A stretch of 64,000 bases of DNA from Tulasnella sp. 424 (GCA_019633425.1 WSUB01000018.1:253699-317698); one strand, 5' to 3'; shown: positions 21,780 through 35,357, numbered from the stretch's first letter. A program made the numbers and translations. The notes: generated by a model from the sequence alone, not told the origin.

Positions 21780-23878
21780 TGTGCTACTGAGCTAACATAC
21801 GAATTGATTTCGTTACGTCGAATTGTGCTTCCTGGAGACTGTTTCTTCCTTTCTGTTCCTGTCGACAGGGATGCTCCCCCTCCATCTCGGGGGCATCCCC
21901 GGATTCGGGTACCGCTCCGTTGAGACCGAGCTTTCCGCGCTTGTGAGAATTCCGTAGGGTCGAGAGAGTTTAACTTGCCGTTGATTCGGAACCTAGGATC
22001 CTAAACTCCGTGTAAACGTCCCGGAGTGCGTGCCGTGAGCATTCGAGCCTCCTAAGATATACACAGAACGATTCGCAGGCACTGAAGGCAGGGTTGATTG
22101 AATAGGACAAGCCGAATATTGCTACAGTGCAGCGATAGGCTGGTGCATCGTGTGCACCTGGACAGGAACGTGCACTCCCCCGTAGCTTCTCAAGGAGTTG
22201 CCATAATGCCAGGACTTCATTTGAGATGGCAGGCCGGTGAGATCTCCATTGGCATTCTCTGCAGAGGGCTCATTTTGAAATTCGATTGGCGTGCTCACTG
22301 TTTGCGGCATACTTCTCAAGTCATGCCCCCATGAACAGCTGACCAGTGCAAACACTACCCACACCGGCCCTGTAGGTTCGCAAACTGGTGGATAGATGCA
22401 GAGTCGTCATTCGCGGAAGTCGGCCGGTCAATATTCTGTGAAGCAATCTTCGACAATGTTACTGATCATCCGGAGAAAGCCTCGGAGCATATGGGTACGG
22501 GGGATCTCTTGCCGACGTGCCCATCATCTCAGCTCCCCGAGCCCTCCACGTCAGGCGATCGAAAATACAGAAAATAAAGTATTCAATTGGTTACGAGCGC
22601 TCTTGATGGATACTCTTCGACGGGTGGGACGCCACCTAACGCCACCACAACGAGCTAGGGTCAGATACTGATCGCGGAAGCACTTTCAATATAGGAGACA
22701 GGGTGAAGCATACTCCGGGGAGATTGCAACTGGTTCCGTCTTCCCGTGTAGCCCCAGGTTTGCTTACTAGGTAGTTGGTGATGAGACGATGATCAAGGGC
22801 CGACTTTCGACGGGGGAAATTGAGCTCGACATTCTGGATTAGTAAGGTCAAAATGTCCCAACAAATGAGCGCTACGATAGAAACATATACATGGAATGTA
22901 GCTTTGGCAAAATTTCGAAGAATAACCGAGTGGATCTAGTAGTAGCATGGGAGGATCCTAGCAGGCAGGACGGAACTACTATCGCACAGCCTATATCCGG
23001 AATGAAAAATGGAAGTTACTGAATGTTTCTGTCATATAAAATGAACATTAAATACCGATTAAAAAGAATTTCCGTCACCTTATACCAATTGAGAACTGCA
23101 GGTCTACTGGGCACTTGAGGCCGGAACCAGTGTTCGGAATCTTAACAACAGATATACGATCGAGTGGCGTGAACGCCCAGCTAATCTTACTTCTTTTGGA
23201 AAGCACTGAGCTTGCCATAACTCTCCGAGGAATCGGGCCGAAAGGCGGGAATCGTCCCCCGTAGAAAGGCGATGGCCGTAGCAACGAACACGAGTGCTGG
23301 CGTACAGTCATTGTATTCTAGAGACATGGAAACAAAGACTGACGTAGAATGCCTTGAGATGGAAAGGGTCTTGTAACGCCCCCGGATGAACTCAATAATG
23401 ATTTACTTCGTATTTTCAACCCGGAGGTTCATGACCGCAGGAGGGGGGCTACTCACCCTCTCGAACTAAATTGCTGAAATCAATGCGAGAGAAGAAGTGC
23501 ATACAAGCTTAGATGGCCTATGATTGCATGCTTTCGAGACGTTAAACCCTTATTGGTTGAAAGCGGACCTTGTATGCATTCGACAACGATCATGCAGACA
23601 GCCGAGGACTTAGAAGCACGGCTTTTGCATGGGCGCATCCACAGGTAGACAGTAACTCCTTATAGCTTAACAGGAACCTTATCTTAGCCACCGTCTTTGT
23701 CTGAGCGAATGGCGATCATACTTGGCGTGGCTGGCAGAGGCACGGCTTTTGACTTCAGGGTCTCACGGTTCCCCGAATTGATGACAAATTTACCCGTGCA
23801 CTGATCACCAACAATATCTCGCTCTCCTTCGCCCCCGTCGACGACAACGCCCTTCATTCCCTTCCTCCCTTTCACAAA
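21780..23878. other. Intergenic region between CNS1 and RPL3
   Basis: No supported gene. Short open frames at 22.1-22.7, 23.1 and 23.7 kb lack splice signals and recognisable motifs. The RPL3 promoter should lie at the right end. Confidence 0.5.
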
Positions 23879-25374
23879 ATGAGGTATGGAGATAAGCCAT
23901 GAAGCGTTGCGTTAGTTAGCCGATCTGCTGACTTTTGTCCATTTCCCTAGCCATCGTAAGGTTAGGATTACAATACTTGACGAATTTCAATATTATAGAG
24001 TGGACTGACTGAGAATAATGTCCTCGCTGATGCGTAGTTCGAAGCTCCCCGCCACGGTTCTCTTGGATTCCTGCCCAGAAAGAGGGCAGCTCGTCACCGT
24101 GGACGAGTAAAGTCTTTCCCCAAGGTCTGTCTATGCTCCAAGTCCATCGCAAGGCAAATACTGACCGCGTATGTCATGCGTCCAGGATGACCCCAAGAAG
24201 CCAGTTCACCTAACAGCCGCCATGGGCTACAAAGCTGGTATGACCCACATTGTCCGCGACTTGGACCGGCCAGGCTCCAGTACGTCGAATCTCTCGGTCA
24301 ATTATTCAGAGCCGTGTATTGACCCGGCGACCTTTGACAGAGATGCACAAGAGGGAAGTCGTCGAATCCGTCACCATCATCGAGACACCACCAATGATCG
24401 TTGTCGGCGTCGTTGGCTACGTCGAGACTCCTCGCGGTCTCCGCACCCTCACCACTGCCTGGGCTTCTCATCTTTCCGACGACCTCAAGCGCCGATTCTA
24501 CCGAAACTGGTACAGCAGCAAGAAGAAGGCCTTCACCAAGTACGCTAAGCGTCATTCAGAGGATAACAAGTCGATTGCCAAGGAGCTCGAGCGTATTCGC
24601 AAGTACTGCTCTATCGTCCGTGTCCTCGTCCACACCCAGCAGCACTTGACCAGCATCAACCAGAAGAAGGCTCATTTGATGGAGATCCAGCTTAACGGTG
24701 GCTCCGTTTCCGACAAGGTCGCCTACGCCCAGAAATTGTTCGAACAGCCCGTGCATTTCAAGGATGTGTTCACCCAAGACGAGCCCGTTGACATCATTGC
24801 TGTTACCAAGGGTCACGGATTTGAGGGTGTCACTCACCGTTGGGGAACCAAGAAGCTACCACGAAAGACCCACAAGGGCTTGAGGAAGGTCGCTTGTATT
24901 GGTGCATGGCATCCTTCGAAGGTCATGTACTCCGTCGCTCGTGCTGGTCAAAGTACGTGGACCGGGCTATCCTTTCGCTTTCAAGGTAGAAACTGATGAT
25001 ATTACCGACACTGTGCAGACGGATACCATCACCGTGTGGAGGTGAACAAGAAGATTTACCGTATTGGCGAGGGTGCAGACAAAGGAAACGCCACCACCGA
25101 ATCCGACATCACCGACAAGCAGATCACCCCCATGGGTGGCTTCCCTCACTATGGTACCACCCGGAACGACTTCGTCGTGATCAAGGGTGGCGTTGCTGGC
25201 ACACGCAAGCGTATCATCACCATTCGCAAGTCGCTCCAGGTCCACACCTCAAGAAGAGACTTGGAGAAGATCGAACTCAAGTTCATCGATACTTCTTCCA
25301 AGTTCGGTCACGGTGGGTTCCAGACACCGTCGGAGAAGCTGGCGTTCATGGGCGCACTCAAGAAGAAGGAATGA
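23879..25374 (+). CDS. RPL3: 60S ribosomal protein L3 (uL3)
   Basis: Six exons: 23879-23883 (ATGAG), 23951-23960, 24038-24124, 24186-24279, 24341-24952, 25019-25374. Total 1164 nt, 387 aa, exactly the usual eukaryotic length. The N-terminus reads [16 protein letters not shown] only if a 5-nt first exon and a 10-nt second exon are joined; both have proper GT/AG borders. Family blocks follow: [45 protein letters not shown], the histidine-bearing [29 protein letters not shown] split over several motifs, and [13 protein letters not shown]. uL3 lies at the peptidyl-transferase centre of the large subunit. Introns are clustered at the 5' end, as is common in fungal ribosomal protein genes. Confidence 0.97.
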
Positions 25375-25816
25375 GTGTCTTGACTGGACGTTCGGGCTTT
25401 TTGTCTTCTTCCGTTTCTTTCGCTGCTGCGTCTTTCACGTCCTTGTTGTCATTTACTATCTCCACCATTGTATGCATTTTACCGTTTCAAAATGGCTATG
25501 ACTGCGTATGCACCCGAGTAAGAAAGTTGTCGAGCGACTTGAGGCGGTATTTTTGCAATTTTCGACGGTAAAGCTATATCTTAAAGTTCAAGGATCTTCG
25601 AATGGTCCGAGAGAATCTGAAACCATCAGGAGAAGCGTGGAGATGGAAGAGAGAGATTGGCGGCGACGCGGTGTTTGTTTATTCCGCGAATTGAAAGTCC
25701 GACGTTGGACCCAAGGCTGGGAAATTCTCGTTACTTTTCCTTCAGGCTACCTCAGAAATCCCCCACCCCGCCTCCCTTCGAAGCGTCCCAGCCATAAGAC
25801 AACCGCGCCAAATTCG

Positions 25817-28800
25817 ATGGGAGACCGCGCAAACAACTCCGAATTTTACTCTGAAATCGTTCCAGACTCGACCACACGCGACAACGTCCTGCGAAAGCTC
25901 ATCCCCACCCGCTCAATGGACTCCGTCGAAGAACAGCCATCTTCTCCAAGCAAACCGTATTCCATGCCATCTTCATCCATGCTGTCGACCTCATCGAGGC
26001 CAGCAGCCGAAACAGCTCGCCCGGCATCGCGTTGGGCAAAATCAGTCACGTATGGACGGAAGAAAGATCCACTCCCAGAAGAGAACGACACCGAACCTGA
26101 AAGCGACGCGATGGACGTGACCGACACCCCATTTCCCTCAACCTCACGCGCGACATTCACAACGCCCGCTCCGAAGGCCCGTGGCAAGGCTGCCGTTGCG
26201 TCTCCTGCGCGAAAGTCGCGCTCGCCGTCCCCCAAAATGGGTGACGGTACAGACAGCGACGACGACGACAATGTCGACCTTGGAAATTCCTCTTCCGCAT
26301 CAAAGTTTGGGTTGACGAATTGGAGAAATGAACTCAATGAGATCGACAAGCTGTACGATGAAGAGGAGGAAGAGGGGATGATGAGACCGCAGTCCAGAAC
26401 CGAACGATCGAGACCATTGCCGGATGAGGATGTAAGCATGGACACCGAGCAAGATTGTAAGTCCCGCTCTTTCGCGCCAACACCAAATCAAGCGCCACAT
26501 GAATCCTTTGGTCTAACCATCACCTTTTACTTTCAGCTCCTCTCGCTATAAACCCGACACGTGTGGGCGACCTTCATCTTACGTCTTCACTCTCAACTCT
26601 CCCCTCTGAAGACACGGCTCAATCACTGTCACCTTCAGCGAACACACGCTACCGGTCGCGAAAAGCTGTTACAACGTTGGAATCCTCTTCCGAGCCAGAT
26701 GACGACGAAGATCCACTGGGCTTACCTTCTGCACCCGATCCGCGTTCCCATCGTCCGGTCAAAAAGCGCGCTGTTGTAGACTCGGACGAGGAAGGAGATG
26801 AGCCCAGACGCCCGACCAAATTGTCAAGACGGTCTCTTGCGGCGGACACCAGTCGGTCGTCCGTCTCGCCTCTGCAGGCAGAAAGAATGTTCGACTCTCC
26901 CTTGAACAAGAACGACGGCTCTCCACCAAGTTCTCCTCCAGAGGATCCCGACGCTACCGCAGCGGCACCCGACGTCTCCAGCGGCTCGTTGAGTAAAGCC
27001 AAGAAGGGCAAGCGGGTATCATCTGCAGGAAAGCCCAAGAAACTGTCGAAGAAGGAACAGCATAACATGTGGATGGAAACGGAAATATTGAAAGCTCGTG
27101 CGTTTAGCATTCTCTTACCGATATAAACTGAAAAAGAGTATGACTGATGTATCTCTGTTGGCAGAGGCTCCGGTGCATGTCCCTGAAGAAGAGAAAGAGC
27201 AGCCACGAATGAGTATGACGGACTTGTTCCAACGGATGTAAGTGAATCGGTTGGCTCAATGAATATACTCTCACTCGGCCCTATAGTAGTGGGAAAGCAG
27301 TCCCGGTTGGGCCGGCGACGCACTTTAATCGACGGCGTACCGAAATTTCCTCCGATCCCATCGTCGACTCTTCCCAGCCTGCCCCGGCTTCAACAGCAGT
27401 CGTGTTCTCTGGCGCTACCTTCTGCCCCGAAACTCCCGTATTTGACTCCCAGGCATCTGGGAAAAACGGCCGAGTCCTTGTTCCGAACTCGTCCCGCGAC
27501 AGTATCGACGGATCTACCAGAATAAACCGGACATCAACCAGCGATGACGAGAATGACAACGACCGCTTGCCTGATCTCGAGGAACAAATTAGGAAGGAGA
27601 AGGAACTTCGGAAAAAGGAACAGGCTCAGAAAGAGCTCAGGGAGAAAAAGTTGCTTTGGGCGGCACAGCAACGGAAAGCGGAGGAAGAAAGGAAAAAGAA
27701 GGCCGCAGCGATGTTCGAAGACGAAGATGACGAGGAGGAGCTGGAGATCGAGGGAACGATGGTGGACTCGCAAGCCGAAAGCCTCGAAATTGTCGAGAGC
27801 CAACACGGGCGATTCAATACGGGCGAGCATTTGCGGAAGGCCGTCGTCAAAGACCGGGTACACGCTGCCATCTCTCCCTTCAAACTATCCTCCGCGTCCA
27901 AGGCTCCTAAAGAGTTCCGCCACCCGAGGAAATCTATGCCTACGACCGACTCCTTTATCGAGTACGTGGGCAAGACGGACCTTTTAGGTGTCAAGTCCAA
28001 GCCTCCTCCCCCCAAGTCTCGGGCTAGCGTGCCTATGATCAAGAAACTCTCGACATTTGGCCCTCTGGATCTCAAGGGTCAACTCTTGAAGGATGTCAGA
28101 CTGATGGACGCGAAAACCAGACGAGAGCGCGATGAAGAATGGGAGGGGAAAGGCGGACACGCTGGAAGGAAGCAGCAAATCGAGCAGGTCGCCAAGCTGA
28201 AACAGCTGGGCGGTGAGAAGCTCCTTGGGGAATGGGCGAAGAAGGGCCTCGAAGTTGCTGAAGATGAAATGGCTCGAGCGGAAGCCGAATACGAGGACGA
28301 AGAGGAGGGTGACGAAGAAGACGAGGATTACAAACCTGAAGAGCAAGAGGCTGATGCTGAAATGACCGGCGATGAACCACAGGAGGAAAATGACGCAGCC
28401 AAAGTTGAGCGTTCGCGTTCCTCGTCGATGGAGCCCCCTACAGAGGATGAAGACAAGGAGAATCGCGTCATCGAGGATAAAGAGAACGTCCCCCCTCCGC
28501 GCAAAGCCCGCGCTGCCTTGGCTGATAAGGACGACCTGTTTTCCCCGCACCAGCCGTCAGAGGCAGAGGACGAGCCCGAGGACAAGGAGAACGCGCCCCC
28601 TCCTCGCGACCAACCCGAGGACGACGACGAGGTGGACGACGAAGATTTGTTCGGCTTGCGCCCGCTGAAGAAGCACACTGCTCGTAGGATCGTTGCCGAC
28701 GAGGAGGATGAGGATGAAGATGTGACCGCGCCCTCCAAAGACGAGAACGTTCCCCCCCGTCGCTCTCCTCTCAAATTCGACGCGTTCGACGATGACGACG

Positions 28801-30907
28801 AACCACCCCGGCCAGCGGGTCTTCCATTTGGTGGTGCGGGTGGCAAGATGCTGATGTTCAACTCGTCTGCGGAATCCCTGGTCGATGGAGGTGCAGAGAA
28901 AGAACAAACGGCCGTCGATAAGGGTGACGGATTCGACATGACCGACGCCGAGATTGAAGGCGACGGCTTTACACAGCTGTTCGGATTAGATTCGGTAAGT
29001 GGCTCCGATCTCCTCCCCCCAAAGTTTTCTGGACTAATAATCGGTCGCTTTTCAGAAACCTGCTGGGTTTGATGCTCTTCGACGGCGCGAACCCTTGGAT
29101 GACATGGATCTCGAATCGCAGAAGCTTCTCCCTAGAATGGATCTTTCGACTCAGGAACTGCAAAAGGACGACGCGATCTTCGAGCAAGACCAAATCGTTC
29201 GTGCAGCGATTGAACGCGAGGAAAGGCAGAAGGCCCTCCAGGCGCAAACCAAGAAGTATCTCAACGAGGATGGGTAAGCACTTGCCTCGACCATTCCGGA
29301 AGGTTGACACCTAATGCACCCTTGACCACTTAGGTTTTTCACGCAAACGAAACCCTCCAGCCAATTGCATATCGACTTCCCCGGCGACAGCCAAGCTCTT
29401 TTCGCCGTCCCTCCCGCCATCGACGATGGCGTTCTTGCTACTCAGGAGCAAGATGCTCCTCTGCGCCGACTTCGACGAGGTCATGCCCGACAAGACTCCT
29501 CCGACTCACTTCCGCCTTCGACCGACTTGGCACCAGCAAAGACCGAGAAGAAGAGAGACGCGTTTTCCGTGTTGATGACCGTCAAACCCAAAGAGCCGAA
29601 GAAGAAAGACAAGGAAAAAGAGAAGCAGATGAGGGAGTTCCTGCAAGACCAAGCCGACGAATCAGATGAAGACAAGATCATCGGATTCGGTGATGTCAGA
29701 GAGGATGAAAACGATGATGACGAGGAGAACGACAAGCATCTGGAAGGTCTTGTGGATGACAAGCAGATGGAACAGGCGGAGATCAATGAACAAGCAGTTG
29801 TGGAAAAGCATCAGTAAGTCGGTTGCACCAAATACTTGGGATGTGGCTCAATGGTCGTCCGCATATCTTAGGGAACAGCTTGCTCAGGATGACGCAGCCC
29901 TCGAGAAGTACCATCTTGCAGCCGCTAAGGGTGAATACCGAGGCAAGAAGAGGGATCGCGGGATTGGACTCTCTGACGACGAGTCTGATCCGGATGATGA
30001 CGCCAACCGTCGAAGACGTCTCGCTATGCGTAAAAAGCGTGTCGTCATTGGTGGCGATCAATTGGAAGATCTCGGTTAGTTTGTCCGTGAACCACAAGAT
30101 AAAGCGATGTTCTGACATACCACCTTTAGCGAACAATGAGCGCACATCGGCATTCTACAAGACATACGAACAGGGAATCGTTATGGATGAGGACAACGAT
30201 TTTGGCTATATCCCATCAAGCGAGCAGCCCGAACCGGAAGAGGACGTTGTTGAAGAGGATGAGGACGAGGAAGGGGCCGATAATGAGGAAGAGAAAGACG
30301 ACGAACCAGCACAGCCGCGGGTAGTGAATGCTCGGCAGTTGAGGAAGGAGCTACTGGCCGCTGCTGAAAGGGGCGAGGTTAGTATTTTCACAAGCATTCA
30401 ATCTCGAGGCAGGTTTCTGATATCCATACTCTGCCCACCTCATAGACATCGATCGACCCCGATGACATTACCTGGGTGGATCGATCCTTACAGGGCGATG
30501 ATGACGACATGAACGGGGACTTTGGCGTGAAGGAGGTTAATCGTGACCGCAAGGCAGCTTTCAGGACGTTCGGGCAGGTTGAGGTCGATGAAGAGTCCCG
30601 CAGAGTGAGCTCATTTACAGCTTGCCGCTCCCGTCCCTCCGGATTTCTTATCACCCCCGCTTTCTAGGAAAACTTCCGGCTTGCAAAGCTTGGCGATCCC
30701 AAGGCGAGGGCTCAAGTCCGACGGGAAGATAAAGGCGCTACTTACGGCGTCGCTAAGGCTGGAAGTGCCATCACTAGTCACTCGTCAAAGTCCAAAGCAT
30801 CGTCCTCTTTAGCTTCGTCGAAGGCTGGGTCAGCTAGCCGACCGCTGGCTAAGAGCGCAAGCCTCCTTCAGCGGGTTCCAACGAAAAAGGATGGCTTCAA
30901 TTCTTGA
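25817..30907 (+). CDS. MRC1: MRC1/claspin-like replication checkpoint mediator
   Basis: Ten exons: 25817-26456, 26537-27097, 27165-27237, 27287-28994, 29056-29273, 29334-29813, 29872-30074, 30130-30377, 30446-30604, 30668-30907. They sum to 4530 nt, 1509 aa. The protein is highly charged with long acidic runs. Residues about 680-770 (QLLKDVRLMDAKTRRERDEE to KKGLEVAEDEMARAEAEY) resemble the MRC1-like domain. SQ and TQ pairs are scattered through the middle, fitting phosphorylation by Mec1/ATR-type kinases. KEN-like motifs followed by PPPR recur near residues 814-856. Family role: travels with the replisome, speeds forks and relays stalling signals to the checkpoint kinase. It is transcribed in the same direction as RPL3, 442 nt downstream. 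The start is the ATG of MGDRANNSEFYSEIV; an in-frame upstream ATG at 25508 would add an unlikely leader. Confidence 0.85.
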
Positions 30908-31246
30908 TTTTCTGTGGTTTTGTGTTTCTGAATGACGGACTGGATATGCTTTTTATGCACTTCTATATTATCGTTGTAATTGTATTCCATGTATATTTCG
31001 TTCGCTCCGCTGTGTCCTACCTTGGTTATGTCATAGAGTCATCGTCGTAAACGCCGAGCTCATCCGCCGCGAGTTCACGCTGCGTGAAGACATCAAACCA
31101 CCACCCAGGCTCTCCTGCAACGATTTGGTCCTTCCAGAATCAAACCTTACTCTCAGCATTCCTTTGCCCGTTTGCTGAAATTATTTCTCGGACTATAAGG
31201 GCCAAACTGCCTCTTCAGCAGTCAACCAACGACGGCCACCCCAGCC

Positions 31247-33053
31247 ATGATCGATAATAGCTCCACACCCAGTCATCCAGTTGTCCCAGATCTCTCGGCG
31301 TGAGTGACTTCCTCATCTTCATATCATGGATTTGGCTAACTCTGTGCTTTCTCGAAGCTTTACGTCGACCGCCACCAATACTATCGCGGCGGTTAATCCG
31401 GGCCCGTCGTGGTCAAATCTCAGGAAGGCTTCACCCACCACCGGGACCTCTCACGACAGCAATGACAAGACTTTGCGGCTTCCTAACGAGCTTCGCGCTG
31501 CTCTCTTGCAGCTCTCCCTTCCTGAGATAGACACCTTAACACCCCATCCAGTTCCAGGAGTCTGCCGCTCATACGTCGCGAGACTCTACGCTCTGCGGCA
31601 AGTATCGGCTTCGTGGAGAGATATTATAGATGGAACCCCTACTCTTTGGTCAATCGTATCCTCGACGACACCTATCCAAATCGTCGCTGCTTGTCTGTCA
31701 AGATCGGAAACCTGTCCGCTTCTCATCCATTATGGAGGTTATGAAGCGCGAAAGATGATGACGATGAAAGAAAGGGAATCATTTCTCCAGTTCTTCGACC
31801 TCACGAATCCCCATCGGCACCGGTGGGCCGTGGCATGGCTCGAGATAGTTCCGGACTTCGCGGTAGACTTCTTCAACGCGGCGACGCCGCTTCTCCACAC
31901 GGTTAAACTCATATCCATCGGGAGTAGGGCAACCCTTCAGCCAAACCCAACAACCCCATCTGACACCGCCTTCGGTAACGAAATCAAACTTCTACATAAT
32001 GTGGAGTTGCGCGGCGGTCCAGCAAACTGGGGGTTGGGCCACTTCCGAGGTTTACGGTCGTGGAGCATGATGGAGCTTCTCGGAGATGGTCTCACCACTC
32101 AACACATCCTGGGCGTCCTTCAGGAAAACCCGCTCCTGGAGGTGTTAAAGATGGACGAACTCAACATTCGAATTCATCCGGATGATACTACTCTACTCAC
32201 GCCGATATCCCTACCGCGGCTCACAAGTATAATCTTGCGCGGCTTGAAAGGGGACGCCGTGGACCACATCCTACGACGCATCCGAACACCTATCGACATG
32301 ATCCACCGGTTCTCCATCGCGGTCTGGAGTTGGGGACGCCTCGATCCCATAAAACTCTTGACGGATGTCCTTGCATCTTGGAGTCCAGCATTCCAGAGGG
32401 CACACCGGAGCTCTGGTGGCTCGAAATTCTGCCTATCCGCCCTTGGAACTTTCTATTGGATTGCTAACGGGATCCAAACGGAGTTCTCTCTCTACTTTTT
32501 TGGATTGAAAGCCGTAACTGGAGTACAGTGGATGGCCGATATTCTCAGCCAGACGGACCAGCCTGGACCAGGTACATCGGTAGAATGCTGGAGCACTGTT
32601 CTAGAGAGTGCGGAAACCATGAACATTCTAGGATCGACCGAGAAGATAACGAGGCTTGATGCGCATATGCGTCACAACGAAGAGAGCATGCAGATCCTCC
32701 TGCAAGCACTCAGCGATCCCACTAGGCCGGCATTTCCGTGGTTGGAGACCTTGAATCTAGATGGGTTGAGATGGGGTATGGGGAGCATTGTGAATATGAT
32801 TCAAGCCAGATTCACGGACAATAGAACCGGAGTGGCCCGGCTCCCGAAACTTAGAATCGAGGTGGTGTCCTTAAATCCGGAGTGGTGGTTCGGTAACCAG
32901 CCTATCAAGCGCCAAATAATCGACTTGAATACGGTCAAAACAATATCTGCACTGAATGGGGTTGAACGACTCCATTTTGGGACCCTTTCTGGGCAAGATG
33001 GAATGTTGGGAGTGGTCTGGAGTGACGAGCTCGGGGAGCCGACATGGGGATAA
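31247..33053 (+). CDS. F-box-like protein 1 of tandem array
   Basis: Two exons, 31247-31299 (17 codons, MIDNSSTPSHPVVPDLSA start) and 31358-33053, 582 aa. The F-box-like segment at about residues 58-105 reads LPNELRAALLQLSLPEID, then RLYALRQVSASWRDIIDGTP and LWSIVSS, the usual 'vS..Wr......P.LWs.i' pattern of Agaricomycete F-box proteins. The rest is a repeat-like solenoid with regular leucines (EVLKMDELNI, LPRLTSIILRGLKG). F-box proteins commonly dock on Skp1 in SCF ubiquitin ligases, with the C-terminal half binding substrate; the substrate is unknown here. It is the most diverged of the four copies and is not followed by a kinase copy. Confidence 0.75.
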
Positions 33054-33406
33054 CGAGAGGGGGCACTATGTAATGCTACATACTAGTGCACTATATGACA
33101 CGCATTGAATGACGGACTGGATATGCTTTTATTCGCCTCTACAGTATTTTATCGTTGGAATAGTATTCCAGGTATATTTCGTCTGCTCCACTGTTGTCCT
33201 TAGTTATGCCCCGTCGTAAACGCCGAGATCACGGACTTGTTCGCACAGAGCAAATACGTCAAATCGACCAACCACCACCACCGAAACTGAGCCGCACCTG
33301 GAACGCTTCGTTCTTTCCAAGATCGAGCTCTACTCTAAGCATCTCATTGCTTTATTGCTTAACATATTACCGGATTGCCACTCTGTTTCGAGATCCTACC
33401 CTCGCC

Positions 33407-35357
33407 ATGATCGATAAAAGCCCCCTACCCAGCCACCTAGTTGTCCCAAGCCTTTCGGAGTGAGTGATCCCCTCATTTTCGGTTCATGGATCTAAATTAA
33501 TCCACGCTGTCTCAAAGCTCCACGCCGAAAGCCCCCAGTACTATTGCAATGCTCGATACGATTTACCCATCGTGGCCGAATCTCAGCAAAACCTCATCCA
33601 CCACCGGGACATCTTCTGACAACACCGACACGACTTGGCGACTTCCTAACGAGCTTCGCGCCACTTTCCTGCGGCTCTCCCTCCCTGTGGTAAACATCCT
33701 AGCCACCGGTCCAACTGCGGGGATCTGCCGCTCGTATGTCGCGAGACTCTACGCCCTGCGGCAGGTATCGGCTTCGTGGAGAGATCTGGTGGATGGAACC
33801 CCAAGTCTTTGGGAAATTGTATCCTCGACGACGCCCGTGGAAGTCATTTCCGTTTGCCTTTCAAGGTCGAAGGCTCACCCGCTTCTTATCCATGCTCGGG
33901 GTACCGTGACCGAACTGGGACGGGTGTACAGGGGACATACATCGTTTCAGCAGTTCTTTGAGCTCACGAAACCCCACCGGCACCGATGGGCCAAGACTTG
34001 GTTCTACATTTCTCCGGACCTTGCCGTTGGCCTTTTCAACACAGTCATGCCATTTCTCCATACCGTTAAGCTCGTCTCCATCGGGAGGACGTCGAGCCTG
34101 GCCGATACCCCCTTTGGTGCCGAAGTCAAGGTTCTCCAGAACGTTGTTGTGCACGGCGGACCAGCGAACTGGGGATTGGGCCACTTCAGAGGGTTACGGA
34201 CGTGGAGATTAAGGGGGCTTCGAGGAGACGGCCTCACAACCGAACACATCCTTGGCATCCTTCGGGAAAATCCGCTCCTGGAGATGCTGGAGATGGATCA
34301 ACTCAACGTTCAAATTCTCCCCGATAATATTCTGCTCACGCCAATACCCCTCTCGCGGCTGACAAGCCTTACCGTGCGCGGCTGTCACGGGGACTTTGTG
34401 GACCAGATTCTACGGCGAATCCGAATATCTATCGACAGGGTCAACCAATTCTACATCGCGGTCTGGAGTTGGGGATCTCTTGACCCCATCAGACTCTTGA
34501 CAGATGTGCTTACATCTTGGAGCCCGGTGTATCAAAGGGCACATCAGATCTGCGGAGGCTCAATCTTTCACCTCTCCGACCTTGGAACTTTCTCTTGGAG
34601 GGCCACAAGGGACGGTGTCACATTCCGTCTGTGCCTCTCCGGAATACAAGCTGTGACTGGAATGCAATGGATGGCCGGTATCCTCAGCCAAGTGGACGGG
34701 TCCAGAGCTGGTGCTTCGATAGAATGCGAAAATGCTGCTCTACCAGATGCGGAGGACCTGAAACTTCTGGGATCCGCGGACGTGACCTTCGTTGTGGGTG
34801 TGCCCTGTGGGACTGGAGCGAGCTTGCAAGCCCTTTTGCAGGCGCTTGGCGATCCTGCTACGCCCGCTTTCCCATGCATGGAGACCCTGAAAATAAAGCG
34901 CTTTTGTGGGAGCATGGAAGGCATCGTGAAAATGCTTCGAGCTAGATTCACAGACCATAGGACCGGAGTATCTCAACTCCCAAGACTTACGATCGAGATA
35001 TCATATTCGGATTGGTCCAGTGATTCACCAGTTCAGCGTCAAATAATCGACTTTGACACGGTCAAAGCGATATCTGCGCTGAAGGGGNNNNNNNNNNNNN
35101 NNNNNNNNNNNNNNNNNNNNNNNNNNNNNNNNNNNNNNNNNNNNNNNNNNNNNNNNNNNNNNNNNNNNNNNNNNNNNNNNNNNNNNGATTGGTCCAGTGA
35201 TTCACCAGTTCAGCGTCAAATAATCGACTTTGACACGGTCAAAGCGATATCTGCGCTGAAGGGGGTGGAACGGTTTCACCTTGGGTGCGTTATTGAAAAA
35301 GATGGAATGTTAGGAGTGGTTTGGAACGACGAGCGTGGCGGCCCGACATGGGGATAA
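33407..35357 (+). CDS. F-box-like protein 2 of tandem array, with gap and false duplication
   Basis: Exons 33407-33459 and 33518-35357. The F-box-like segment is LPNELRATFLRLSLPVVN then RLYALRQVSASWRDLVDGTP. Near the 3' end, 99 N (35088-35186) are flanked on both sides by the same 78 bp (35010-35087 and 35187-35264), so the reading frame contains a repeated piece. Removing one copy and the N leaves 571 aa, in line with the 570-572 aa of copies 3 and 4. An in-frame ATG at 33206 would add 67 residues starting MPRRKRR. The protein is close to copies 3 and 4, with differences concentrated after LLIH, where the middle segment is variable in length and sequence. Confidence 0.75.
35088..35186. other. 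Assembly gap of 99 N inside F-box gene 2
   Basis: The flanks are an exact 78-bp duplicate, so the gap is probably an unmerged contig overlap rather than missing sequence. Confidence 0.95.

Noticed and set aside
22098..23311. Short ORFs upstream of RPL3
   Set aside because: Low-complexity composition, no splice pattern and no recognisable domain.
24171..24548. Apparent RPL3 start [10 protein letters not shown]
   Set aside because: That ATG lies in intron 3; the true N-terminus comes from three upstream exons.
27534..28939. Long minus-strand Ser-rich ORFs opposite MRC1
   Set aside because: Antisense shadows of acidic Glu/Asp codons, which read as Ser on the other strand.
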